Shown piece after piece: positions 45,291 to 57,525 of a stretch of DNA of 64,000 bases (position 1 is its first letter; every line of letters starts with the position of its first letter). The translations under genes were made by a program, and so were the position numbers. The stretch spans positions 16,526,667 to 16,590,666 of the forward strand of contig CM056587.1 in the NCBI GenBank assembly GCA_029721435.1, in the 5' to 3' direction. The DNA is from Gymnothorax reevesii (lineage: Eukaryota; Chordata; Actinopteri; Anguilliformes; Muraenidae). Below the pieces are notes generated by a model. It was not told the DNA's origin and ran no database searches. It saw only the letters and a list, made by a program, of their open reading frames with translations.

Positions 45291-48161
45291 CAACCAAACA
45301 GGCAAAGAAACAGACATGCAATTACATTAGTCCTATCAAACTGTTTGTGGGACTAACCAGTGGACTTCGCGGCTCAGCAAAACCAGGGTTGAAAAGACAC
45401 TCTGTATTCCCAAGAGATGTAGACATTTTTACCCCTCTTAACACTGACTCCATTGTTCAGGAACTTTCGATATTCATGCTTAAACGAGTTTCAGGTGCGA
45501 CAGACTCATCCCAGCACCGATAGTATTAAGCCCATTCATTTTGCATAAACGTATTTTGCACATTTGGAGCCACAGAAGTTGAATGGTTTTTGAAGCAAAG
45601 TTTAAAAAAAAAAAAGATTCCACTGAATGATGAGAGGGCTCAGACTGTTCGAGTTAGCTCATTACGAGACATGGGTTCAGTTCAAAAAGACCAAACAGAT
45701 ATTTCGCCATGCTACGCGTGATCTGCCCGTCCTAACTAGAAAAATGACCAAATAGATTGAAAATGCAAGCAACCAAAAAGTGACCTAATTCCCATTTCCA
45801 ATTGAATTTTGACTCATTATCTTTTAGGAAATGACCAGGAAAATGGTTCATTTTCATCTGGCCCACGGACTGTACGTGTATTTGAATAAAATGGCAAAGC
45901 ACGTGAGGGGTCAAATTTTCTGAGTAGGATTTTGAAGAGGGAATGTGTTTTACAGAAGCTCACTGCAGCTCACTCTGAATGCAGGGGAGTTTCTGCCTAA
46001 CTGCTGTTCTTCCATTTAGAATTTTACGTTCTCTTTGTAGTCGGATGCATTGGAATGTTTTTGTGGATTTAAAAGGCACATTGTATATGCAGTGTTCTGA
46101 AGCATTTAAATGTCCCACACTGCCACCAAATCCCAGGCAGCTGCAGGAGCTCTCCATTGCCTTGACATTTCTCAGGCGCAGGTTGTGTGTGCGATAACGG
46201 ATGTTCACTCAGGAACACACACACCCATGTACTCTGCATACATATGCATAAAGACTGATTTTACTGGCATTCCTACATTTTTTGCCAATTTTCACAGCAG
46301 GCTCACATTTACATGCTGGGAACAGCATCAGTAGCTCGAGGACAGAACACTTTAGCCCTGAACGAACAGAGAGCAAATTACTGCGCTTATTTGTACATCT
46401 CTGCATGTGACTTCAAAGGCATTGAGGCAGAATTTGAATGCCGTAAAAACGCAGCCAATGCATTCAGCACTCTCAGAAGACAGGGTTTCCGGAAGGCTCT
46501 AATGGGTCACAGAGGAGAGTTCTACAAGCAGGCAAAATGGTTCAATCAGAGATCCCTCACACTTCAGACAGCCACGATGGAGGGGTCCCTGAAGAGCAAG
46601 GAGCGTTTCGGCATTTAAAGACACAGCGATGTAACGACTTGTTGAGGAGATTGAGCAGCATGTGGGCACAAAGAGTAAAGGATCATTTCACGAGGGCTTC
46701 TGTCACAGGAACTTAAGAAGAAAACAGTCACAAACTCACTTGATGCCCTCTAAACAGCGTTGAGCCGTTCCATGCCAACTCCAGAAGGTAGCATCAAAGC
46801 ACTTCTTGGGTTGTCATTGCCCTACTATATTTATAGATAGGCGAAGATGAGAATCAAATTTTAAAACATTTGACCTCACCTTCTGACATAAGCAAAATAA
46901 ACTCACTCAAACACACTTGACACTCCCCTGACCCATGATAAACAACGAAAGAGATTCTGTGAAGGTGACCGATGAGGCCGGTTAGCGAGTGTGGTGTGGG
47001 GTGCTGGGAAAATAGTCTGACAGTCCCAGGATAGTCAGCTTGATTATTTCAGCGACAGGGGCAGCAGTGCAATTAACATCATGTACATACAGGTGAGTCT
47101 CACTCAGCTTCGACACCTAGACTGAGTGGCCCGCCTCTCCCCAGCCTCATCAGGCAAAATGACAATTATCTGGGCAGCAAGCACCCTGGAGAGACTTATT
47201 CAAGTAAAGGGGGTGGGGTAATGAATTTTAGGGGGAGGAGTGGTGGACATGTCCTGCTGGTAATCTATTAGAGACATTTAGAACAAACGCCCACAGGATA
47301 AGTCAAAGAGCATGCAAGCTGTTTCACTGTGAACGTGCTATGTGGTTCAGTAGAATAATCCCATCGAACTGTAATGGTAATTGCTTCCAAAAGGCTGCAC
47401 AAACATCCTCTGGCCAGAGACAGGAAGTATGTGTGTGCAATAGAGTAAAAAGCAGTCCTATTCACACCTTATCTCATCACAAAATTGCTGGATATGAACA
47501 ATATGTGGCGCACGATTGATCTGAAGTGAATACGCCTCACCTCTCCCCGCACAGAAAAACCTTTAGTTGTTGTAGGCAGATTTTGTCCCAAATGTACCAG
47601 AAGTAAGAGTCAAACCATCTGGATCACGCAGTATCCAGGGAAGAGCCTGAGAGAGGATGCATGAGAGAGGGAATAACCTTCCGTCATAGCAGAAGTTCAT
47701 TCACTGGGAGTTAAAAAAAAAAACATGAACGAAAGGAAATGACTGGATTTGACCAGCGTTCATCATCAGGGCACTGTGAGTCATGCCAGAATACCTCAGG
47801 TCATCCTGTTTGAATTTCATGAATAATGTTCAATACAGAGATTTCTAAAGCAAAGATGTAATTTATTGGCACCAAAAGCATGACATATATATTCTTAGAA
47901 ACCAAATCTGAGGGCTCTAAAGATTTCTTCCAATCAAAGTCATGACAGCTGTTTTACCTTATCGACAAGTACTTTTGGCAAGGATTATTTCAAAACCATC
48001 CAGCCTAGGAACTGGGGAATCTTTGGTCACAATTCCACAGTGCTGAGGTGGAGCTGGGCTGCGCGCAGCTTATTGGTTGCGGAGCACGCTCTGGTCAAGT
48101 GTCACTGAGAGGCCAGGCACAGGTCATTTCACTCACAAACGAGCACATAGGAACACTGGCA
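45291..48161. other. Unassigned DNA, no gene seen
   Basis: The 101-codon frame at 46313-46618 has no recognisable domain. No transposon ends were recognised. Confidence 0.4.
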
Positions 48162-48170
48162 AACACACCT

Positions 48171-48202
<32 letters not shown>

Positions 48203-48278
48203 ATAAATGCTCAAACACACACACGCGCGCGCGCCCGCACACACAAGCACACACACACACACACACACGCAAGCAAAT
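48162..48278. repeat. Long (CA)n microsatellite with (CG) core
   Basis: Two CA runs flank an ACACACGCGCGCGCGC stretch. The strict purine-pyrimidine alternation is typical of Z-DNA-prone sequence. Confidence 0.9.
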
Positions 48279-50854
48279 ACATCAGCTGTTCTTGATGGTC
48301 AGCATTGGCTCAAACAGCTTATTGACTTCATTGACCATTTTATCGATCACCTTCCTGCTTGTTTACCCTCTTGCATGATTTTATTGATATTGCCGCCCCC
48401 AGCAGATGGCCAGTGTTGTTCCAGGACCATGGGGTCTGCTGCTTCTCTCAAAATCAGTGACAATTTCGGCTCATGGCGTGAGGAGAGGTGTGGTGACCAT
48501 GCAATCAGCTGCTGTATTTGCTCAATTAGGCACTGGGACAAGGATGTCAGACTGGATGTCAATCAGCACTCAGTACTGTGCTGGTGACAGGCAAACGCTA
48601 ACAACAAGGACCTCAAACACTACGGCAAGGACTCAAGCTCTGCAGATCCAAAATTTGAGCAAAGAGGTGTCGATCTCAAAGGTATCAACGTCTGCACTAG
48701 GATAAGAAACGCCACAACAAGGACGGCTAATTCCAAAGTAAGGACAACAGTAATTTCATGTCCACAGCATGGGTGCTTAACTTTACAGAAAATATCTCAA
48801 ACTATATGGAAAGGACCTGAGAAATCTACAGCAAGGATCACAACTGCACAGGAAGTAGTTTGAATCCCAAAACAAGCGTCTATTGCAATTCTCAAAACTT
48901 CATCTATAGGGTCCCAAAAATCCTGGAGAGGTGTAGTGTAGCCAGTCTAGGTCTGAAAAACAATGTGTAAGAGCTCATCAGGAAAACAAAGACTTAGACT
49001 AAGAACAGAAGTACAGTACAGGAACACAGTGAAAACCAGAAGATGCAAAGCACTTCCCTCATATGGGCTTGAATTCTGTTCCTAAAATGACACCATGCGT
49101 GCTGCTCGCATTTCAGGGCAGCTAAGCCCAGTGTAATCATTTGTTAGTCAAATCTTGGTAATTCACCACTGGCAGACTGTCTAGAAAATAATTTCTAGAA
49201 ACATGAAAAATTCTAAAGATTTTCATTAAATTAAATGAACAAATACCTTGCACAATATCAAAAAAAAAACAAAAAAACAACTTAGAAGTCATATATGTGT
49301 TGAATAATGTTGCCATAATATTCTCAGTTGAATGTATTAAACATATTGATATATGTTTTTTTTGTTACTGTATACTGCTCATATTTTATGATGATATAAC
49401 GTGTTTCTGTTGTTAATAGAGCATAATTGCAAATAAGACTGAGGTTTCAATGGGTATCTCTGTATGAATAAAGTAATTCATATAAAGTTTTCAATAAAGT
49501 TGAAATATATGAAAAATGAAAGTCCCAATGATTATTCATAAAATGCCCATCGCTTAACTTTGAATCCTGGAAAGAATATTTACAGTGGGTGTAAATCAAG
49601 ACTTTCCCTACATAATCTTCCTCCTGCCCAGGGAGTTCTCATGCGGGTTGTGCCCAACATTTTATGCCAAATCAATGCTGAGCTTGGAGACAATGTCATG
49701 CAATGACAATTCTTCATGTCGCCGAGATTTGGAATTCCCTGACATCATTGCCAGGAAGCAGCAGAGTTAACGGACTGTAAGGAATTTTATCTGCAAAGGA
49801 AGCAAGTGTCATTCCTGTGCATTAACCTACTTTGCCAACTACTCATTGTGATTTCACCAGTGCACTAAATTAAGAAATGGGGGTAGAAATAAACAGCACA
49901 GTGCTCTCCAATAATCTGGTAATAATAGAAATCTAATTAAAATTAGCAGCACTGACGTTTTTGCAATTACAAAGACTGAGACATAAATAAATACGAAAGT
50001 TTATATAATCGGCAGAAAAGTGGATACAGATAAAGCTAACATTATCCAACAACTCAAAATAAACTCGCAGTCTATGCCTACATTGACAAAAAATGAAGTT
50101 ACATGAGATAATTAATGTAAAATAGACTTATACAAGTAATACTGACTACTAATTCTGAGTTATGGCCAGGTTGGACTAGAAAATCCATTAAGTCCATCTA
50201 TACTTAATGTACCAATTTATTAGCCGACCAACAACACACAATTTAAGGGAAAGCATTAAATTATGCCTACCTATATGCAAGGAATGGTTTTCTTAGGCAG
50301 GAAACATTCTTAACCTCAGGGTCATTTAAATGAAAGGCAGGAGAAATATTGCTTGAGCACAAGACATGTTTACAACATTAATATATTGTGAGTGAGTTTC
50401 TTCGGATTCTATGAGGAAACTGGAAGTCGCGCACGTTTGCAAGGAAAAGTAAGCATTGTAAAGAAGCCGTAACTTGCATACCATGCAAGCCAGTGTCAAG
50501 ACCTGCGCTGCACGTGCCACATTCAAAAACAAACAACTCAAACACATGTGCGCCCAGGGCCAGCTTAAGCTAGAATTTAACAGCCTGCAGCCGATGGTGT
50601 GCAATGTGATCCGTTTTTCCCACACCTCCCCGTGACAATCCTCCACGGTGATAAAACGCTCAAGTCGCCATCACAATTGTCCATAAACCCATTGGAGATG
50701 CAAATAAGTGGCATGTAACACATGGGCGGGTGACTCTAGCTTAGGATAGCAGAGCTCACAAGCTTCAGTTGTCCTTCCTAACATTTTCATCCTGACATGT
50801 GACATAATTACGCTTTAGTGACACGCTGACCGATCATCAATATACCGCAAAAAT
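48279..50854. other. Unassigned DNA, no gene seen
   Basis: Very AT-rich around 49190-49520. The 106- and 126-codon frames here carry no recognisable domain. Confidence 0.4.
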
Positions 50855-51726
50855 ATCAGCCTGCTCCTGGTCTAGTCAACGTCCATCCCTCCTTTAAAAT
50901 TAACGAGACAGTTTTGGAGAACGTAGATTCTTTTCCGTACCTGGGCAGCATTCTATCCGTTAAAGCTAACATCGACGATGAGATCCAGCATCGCCTGCGA
51001 GCTGCCAGTTATGCCTTTGGACGAATGCGCGAGAGAGTATTCGAGGAGAGAGGAATACACACCGAGACTAAAGTGAAGATCTACAAGGCGGTGGTCTTAT
51101 CCTCTCTTTTATATGGATCCGAGTCCTGGACCACATATAGGCGTCATCTAAAGGCCCTTGAAAAATACCATCAACGGTGTTTGCGCCGTATTCTCGGTAT
51201 AAGCTGGACCGATCACCGAACCAATACAAGTGTTCTAGAGGAAGCCAACTGCTCGAGCGTAGAGGCCTTGGTAGTTCAAAACCAACTTCGCTGGTCTGGG
51301 CATGTTCTTAGAATGGACAGCTCGCGCTTACCAAAACAAATCCTCTACGGCGAGCTAAGCTCTGGTGAAAGATCAGTTGGAGGGCAAAGGAAGCGATTTA
51401 AAGACAATTTCAAGGCCAACCTAAAAGCCTGCAAGATCAGCCCAGACAACTGGGAAGAATTCGCCCTTGACCGCCCGAAATGGAGGGGGCAGATCCATAA
51501 GGGTGTTGCCTCCTTCGAAAATGCCAGACGCGACCGCTGTGAGGAGAAGCGCCAAAGACGCAAGGCCCGGGAAAGGGCTCCCCCTCCGACGACCACTCTC
51601 TTCATGTGCCCTGTGTGCCAACGGTTATGCGCGTCCCGCATCGGCCTTTTGAGCCACCAGAGGACTCACAAATGATGAAAACGGGCCATCATACTCGCTC
51701 GCGAGGGATGCCTGATGATGATGATA
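50855..51726 (+). mobile_element. 5'-truncated LINE copy
   Basis: It carries the last 260 or so codons of a LINE reverse-transcriptase ORF, a short 3' end, and a (TGA)n tail (TGATGATGATGATACC at 51713-51728). The abrupt 5' start near 50855 is typical of truncation during reverse transcription. Confidence 0.75.
50875..51675 (+). pseudogene. LINE ORF2 C-terminus with C2H2 zinc finger
   Basis: In the frame from 50914 (253 codons, opening at a non-ATG TTG) it reads FPYLGSILSV, NIDDEIQHRLRAASYAFGRM, LLYGSESWTTYRRH, CLRRILGISWTDHRTNTSVL, LRWSGHVLRM, and RSVGGQRKRFKD. This is the thumb and C-terminal region of a LINE polymerase. The frame continues upstream to about 50860 without a stop. It ends in C232-P-V-C235-x12-H248-x3-H252, a perfect C2H2 finger, and a stop at 51673-51675. 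No frameshift or internal stop is present, so the copy is young although truncated. The palm with its FADD motif is absent. I cannot name the clade with certainty. Codon positions count from 50914. Confidence 0.8.
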
Positions 51727-51728
51727 CC

Positions 51729-54158
51729 GCAAAATAAGAGTCCTTTGGTGACCTGCTCAGATGACATTGCTACACAGTTACGTTTAGGGGCCACAACTAC
51801 ATAGTTAGATTTAGGCAACAATACCACTTGAGTAGGTTGAGAAAGAATTTCTGCAAGAAAGTGTCACAGTGCACTAGTTACTCCAGATGCCTTGTCATCA
51901 TGAAGTTCTGGGTTTAAGCTTCAGCTGGTACTTTTCTGAAATGCTTACCATTGCTGTCACATAGTGACGTTCAGAGCATCTCCCCCAAAGTCAAAGGGTA
52001 AACATCAATTTTTATATCCACTGTAATTCTTCGCTCAATCCTTGCTTTAACCGAAAGTTATTCTCAATACGTCACCCAGCAGACCGTCCCACGACTTATT
52101 TCTGCTGCGAACAGTGACGAGGGAGCTCAGAGGAGCGATGAGCAAGGATACATGGGAGTAGCCTTCCTGGAAGACTTTCAGCCAAAAGTCGCAACGTCAG
52201 TTGGTAAGGACAGATGCTGGCAGCAGATGCTGTTGTGTGCTTCATGTCATGCTTCAGAGAAAAGGATGTCTCATTACTTTGAAAGCATATTTCCTAGTGT
52301 CTTCTCTCCTCATGTTTTCCTTGCGTCTCTCCATACATCCACGGTGGGAGGGACTTAGACACTAGGAAAAGATGTAAATAAGGGAAACGTGGAACCATTT
52401 TAAGAGAATTGAGATTTACCCTGCAGATATATGATATCGAGGGAGTAAATGGGCTCACCATTCCATGGTAGTGAACAAACTCATGCAATCCTTCTCAGAT
52501 GCAATCATCTGTCAATGCAAACCAAACATTTGCCAGTAATCACACTGAAGAGCTATGAAAGTGCATGTCTTATTTCTTTGAATGGTTTAAATTCTTGATT
52601 TATTGAAAGGTGGATAATCAATTATAAGATAACATTTATTGTAATTACTTTACAAAAGTTAATGCTATGCAGTATGACACAATGGTCCCCATGGCTCATC
52701 GAACCCCAGTCTCCCCTATAGGCGTCAGCAGAAAAAGTATTAATTTGATGAATGAGAAAGGTTTTCACAATTGGCTTTGGCTGCCAGATCCTGTTCCTGA
52801 CCTGTTCCCCAGTTTGGAGTTTTTCATTTCAACTCAGTCAGCCTTATTCTAAAAATTAGCTCCTCAATGGCAGCAGTGGATTTCCAGGGACAAGGTTGTG
52901 CAGGCCTGGTGTAGGGTATCTTGGCAGAGCATAATAGCGACTTTAACCAGAGTGATTGGCAACTCTGCAGACTTACTTTAAACTAGTTAAGGAAACGGAG
53001 CCTGTGTTGTGGAAAGTTCTTACTGCCTTGTTCCTAAACTGAGCCTGCAGACCAGAAAAGCAGTTGATTCTAAAGTTAACTTAGCTCAAGTGGATGGTGA
53101 AAACCAAATCCAGCACATCCTGGGGCTCTCCTGGACAAGGGTGAAATACCCTTAATCCATGAATATGCACGCCTGTGTCTGTAAGTGTGTGTCAGTATGT
53201 GACTGTGCAGCTCAGGTAATTCAGTTGCATCTGCTCTCCACATTGCATTAACATGGGAAACAAATGCATTGTGAAGGAGCCCGTGAGGAGAGGTCACTGT
53301 GATGTTTGCAGTGCTTAACTACTGTCAGGGGAAAATCTAGAGCCGCCATTTTACATGTGTATCTGTCCTTCACCCCTTTAGATGTGACCAAGCATCTATC
53401 AAAGCTGTGTGTCAGACAATTATTTGATGAATTAAAGTATTGTGGTTATTCTTAGCACCATAGTTTAAGTCATCGGCCAAGCAATCACACACCTTAAACT
53501 TTAGCAGCAGCTAAATTTAATCAGCAGGTGAAATAAAGAGAATTACCACATTTTGAAAATCACAACTCCCATTAGCCTTACCCAGACACTCGGAAATAAA
53601 GGTGGGCTTTTTTTGAGAGAGAGAGAGATTTCCCAAATGTGCTGTGAAGGGTACAATAATGCTGTTTCGGTACTATTATGTTCCTTTTACAAACTAAAAT
53701 GGTGCAGATGAATTATTAAACCATTTATTGCAAACCATTTTACACACGTCCTGGGTAGTCTCTCAGCAATAAGCGATTGTGCCCTGTTCAGCACTTTTTT
53801 CATCTCTGAGAGTGCTGTGAGATGCCCAAGCTGCAGGCTCTTTCTGTGTATATTCTCTTCATGTTTTGTCTGTGATTGGACCACTTGTTCCAGGCACTCA
53901 CTCTTATTGGACGACTCACTCCATGCTTTCTCCATGACAGCACCATTCACTCCTGGCTGGGGTCAAAAAAATGAAGCCTTTTTGACTCGTCAGGAGTGTA
54001 ATGCATTTTTTTGTTAAACTTGATGTTAAATTCAAAGAGCAGTATTTGGACAGAGTACCATTTGTCTACTGTATATTTATATTGATATGTCTTTACATCT
54101 TTGCTGGATATACATGGCATGCTCGTTATCATATAAAACAAAAATAATGCCAAAAATG
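51729..54158. other. Unassigned DNA, no gene seen
   Basis: An 87-codon minus-strand frame at 53687-53950 has a plausible composition (charged, low bias) but no recognised domain. A short GAGAGAGAGA tract lies near 53615. Confidence 0.4.
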
Positions 54159-55728
54159 CAGCGCCCTCCATAATTATTGGCACCCGTGGTTAAGATGTGT
54201 TAAAAGCCTTAAAATAAATTCAATTTTTATTGCAGAAGCATACTCTCACACTGAAATTTATAGAAATATGTAACCTTTAATTCAAGTGAATTTTAAGGGG
54301 GAAAAAAAAATCCACCCCTTATTGGCACCCCTAACAATTCCTGCGAATTAAATGTAATTGAAGTATTTCCGTCATTTCTAAAGTAGTTTACAAAGTTGAT
54401 CAGAGTATCTAGGAACAATTAATTAGTAAATCATCACTTCCTGTTTCCCTGGGGTATAAATACGACGTGACATAGAGGCCATTTCTCTCATCCACTCTTC
54501 AACATGGGAAAGACAAAGGAACACATCATTCAAGTAAGGCAGATGTGTGTCGACCTTCACAAGTCAGGCAATGGCTATAAGAAAATAGCCACTCGCCTGC
54601 ACCTGCCCATATCTACTGTCAGAGGAATCTCTAAGAAGTTTAAAACAACTGGAACAGTGGTAAACAAGCCTGGACGAGGACGCAAGGTTATTTTGCCACC
54701 ACGCACAGTGAGGAGGATGTTAAGAGAAATAAAAAGTTCTCCAAAGCTCACTGTTAACGAATTACACAAATGGTAGCATCATGGGGTCACAAAGTCTCCA
54801 AAACAACAATCAGACGCTATCTACATGCCAACAAGTTTGGGAGGCATGCACGGGAAAAACCTTTTCTCACTCAGAAACATAAACGCAAACGTCTGGAGTT
54901 CCCTAAACGGTACTGGGACTTCAATTGGGACTGTGTGCTTCGGTCAGATGAGAGCAAGATAGAGTTTTTTGGCAAAAAACACTCTAAGTGGGTCTGGCGG
55001 AACACAAAAGATGAGTATGCAGAAAAGCACCTCATGCCAACAGTGAAGTATGGGGGAGGATCGGTGATGATGTGGGCCTGTTTCTCCTCTAGAGGCCCTG
55101 GGAACCTTGTTAGGGTGCATGGCATCATGAACGCTTTGAAATACCAGGACATTTTAAATCAAAATCTGGTGGCCTCTGCCAGAAAGCTGAAGATAGGTCG
55201 TCACTGGGTCTTTCAGCAAGATAATGACCCTAAACATGTGGCCAAATCTACACAGAAATGGTTCACCAGACACAAAATCAAGCGCCTCCTAAGGTCATCT
55301 CGGTCCCCAGACCTCAACCCCATTGAAAACCTGTGAAGTGAGTTGAAGAGGAGAGTGCAGAGGAGAGGACCCAGGTCGCTGGATGATTTAGAGAGATTGT
55401 GCAAAGAGGAATGGCCAAAGATCCCTCTTTCTGTATTCTCCCATCTTGTGAAACATTATAGGAGAAGATTAGGTGTTGTTTTGTTGGCAAAAGGGGGTTG
55501 TACAATGTATTAACATCAGGGGTGCTTATAATTGTGACACACATGATTTGATGTAAAAGAATTATTTCTTAATGTGGGATTTTTTTCCCACTGAATAAAT
55601 GCACTTGAATTAAAGGTTGAATTTTCCTCTTTTTTTCATTGTGGTCCTATATTATTTAGAAAAAAACTGAATTTATTAGAAGCCAAAGAACACATCTAAA
55701 CCAGGGGTGCCAATAATTATGGAGGGCA
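54159..55728 (+). mobile_element. Tc1-like DNA transposon, nearly intact
   Basis: CCCTCCATAATTATTGGCAC at the left and, reverse-complemented, CCCTCCATAATTATTGGCAC at the right are 20-of-20 inverted repeats. The outermost few bases and the TA duplication are decayed (left GCAGCG, right GCAAAATA). Inside is a transposase gene with two lesions. Confidence 0.85.
54504..55513 (+). pseudogene. Tc1-like transposase, two lesions
   Basis: The first frame, 54504-54776, encodes a helix-turn-helix N-terminus: GKTKEHIIQVRQMCVDL, GYKKIATRLHLPISTVRG, and GRGRK, a typical GRPR-type DNA-contact motif. It ends at a stop where one base seems to be missing near 54770. The second frame, 54770-55336, holds the catalytic domain: LRSDESKIEFF, GGGSVMMWACFSS, FQQDNDPKH, SPDLNPIEN. 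All three DD34E residues are present. A stop at 55334-55336 falls just after Asn-Leu, where the family has Trp. Reading continues open in the same frame for 59 codons to TAA at 55511-55513. Apart from one frameshift and one nonsense change the gene is intact, so inactivation looks recent. Confidence 0.9.
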
Positions 55729-55730
55729 AA

Positions 55731-57365
55731 ATACAACCAAGATACTTTATTTCCAATTAGTAAGGACACACACCTATAGTTTAATAGGTATAAAAAACTA
55801 ACCCTGTGGGGTTATTTCAAAAATCAGGGACCCGGACTCTGCATTTCACTAATAGTGCCATATTCAGAAAAAAACCGTTCTATCTATGGTTTTGTCCTGG
55901 AGGAAGTGACGTCACACTCTTTCCCCGGTGCATCACTTTTGTTCCCGTTTCCGTTTATGTTCATCGTTTCGTTGCTGCTAGCAACGGCAAGCGTATTCTA
56001 TGATTATTAAAGATCGATGAAATTTGGCTGCGACGCGTGCAGGGGGTGGGGGTGCTATGATAGATGCGGGCACAAATACCTCAGTGGTACACAGCTGGAT
56101 CTGTTAAAACAACACTGTATGCTATCACATGTGTTTCCTCATTGGCTGTGTTGCAGAGTATTGTTTTCTTGAATTATTTACAGAGTCATTTGTTAAGCCA
56201 GTTACACCCTAACGCAAATATTATGATATTGATGACAGTGATTCCTATGAGGCTCATTAATATAATGCCAATTAATTTTAATTGCGCATGATTTTTGCTC
56301 CCCTTGTCAACATCATTACATGACCACATGAACACCTCCTAGCAATGAACTGGCCTATGAAACCTACGAAAACATTATAGCTTACGGTGACATAAAGACG
56401 AGTAAAAATGCTCTCATGTAACTAGGCCAGTAAACTTATCTGTTCGGTATCTTTCCAAAGTTACTAGCTAGCTTAATCACACCAATGCACTAGTTAACAT
56501 CCAACAGGTAACGACCTCTCTTTTTATCAGATTAAATACTGTAAGATTACGGAAATCTCAGGTCAGGCACCATTATTGCTAAATTGATAACTGCCATATT
56601 CATTCGGCCAAGCCGCTTCTGTCATAAAAACATCATCTCAAAACCGAAAAAATATTCCTACTACGCATAACTGAAATTATTAATTATGTGTTGGCTACTT
56701 TACCAAGTTGGCTGTCTGATCAGATGATGATTTTGAGCACGACGATATGAAATGAAATGTGAAGAAAAATACTTAGTGCCGTAAAGATGTGCAATACTGC
56801 GTTGTTTGTTTTCTCAGAATGAATACATTTGGAAATAATAAGAAAAATATGAAATTAAAACGCATTACAGTATGCACTTACAACCTCACAGTTCCCGGGA
56901 AGACTCGTGCCGCATTTGAGATAAATCGGCACCTCGCCTTATGGAAACTTGTTTGAGGTGTTCTGACAAATTTTGCCACCCATCAAAATATGCTACCTCG
57001 CCGTTCTGCGCTTGCGCAAACCTAAAATCTCGGGCTGTTTCCTCGCTTATATCTTAAATATCTTCAAAAATCATGAAAATAGATTTACTTTCAGTGCGCA
57101 TTTCGACCTGCAAGCGTACATATATTTGCATGTACATGCTGGGTTTTCCTGAAAATGCAGAAATTAGATGACAATGGCGTATATGGGCATATATCTTTGA
57201 ACAAACTCATCAAACTCGTTATAAAATCTGCTTATATTATAAGCTAACAAATAACAAAGTTACTATTGTAAAATGATTCATATTGTAATATCAAGGCGAA
57301 AACAAAGACAATGCATCATTGGCGTGATCTAAAAATGCGTTGCTAATGCGTAGCGGTAAAGCCCA
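55731..57365. other. Unassigned DNA, no gene seen
   Basis: A CRE-type TGACGTCA lies at 55907-55914, and a TGCGCTTGCGCA palindrome near 57006. No recognisable transcript or domain. Confidence 0.4.
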
Positions 57366-57370
57366 GTCAA

Positions 57371-57520
57371 CCAAGCATCGATATTCGACGCAAAAGGAGG
57401 CTTTTGGCGTCCTCTTTTGACGCCAGTTTAAAACTAACGCTACTCCCTAGCCCTAACGTTAACCGTAAGCGTCAAAAAAGGACGATAAAAGCCTCCTTTT
57501 GCGTAGTATATCAACGCTTG
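57371..57520. mobile_element. 150-bp foldback (hairpin) MITE
   Basis: The left arm CCAAGCATCGATATTCGACG continues with CAAAAGGAGGCTTTTGGCGT. The right arm read in reverse gives CAAGCGTTGATATACTACG and CAAAAGGAGGCTTTTATCGT. The arms are about 52 bases each and pair with few mismatches around a loop of about 45 bases. GTCAA flanks both sides (57366-57370 and 57521-57525), suggesting a 4-5-bp target duplication. Non-coding. Confidence 0.75.
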
Positions 57521-57525
57521 GTCAA

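Noticed and set aside
46313..46618. 101-codon plus-strand frame
   Set aside because: Plausible composition but no motif, no relative recognised and no exon signals. Not strong enough to list as a gene.
48077..48295. His/Thr-rich frame across the CA repeat
   Set aside because: A translation of a CA microsatellite, not a gene.
53687..53950. 87-codon minus-strand frame with charged residues
   Set aside because: Looks protein-like but matches no family I can name. A short similar phrase near 60010-60060 is probably chance.
55907..55914. CRE octamer as evidence of a host promoter
   Set aside because: A single 8-bp match without a transcript or CpG island is expected by chance at low frequency in 64 kb.
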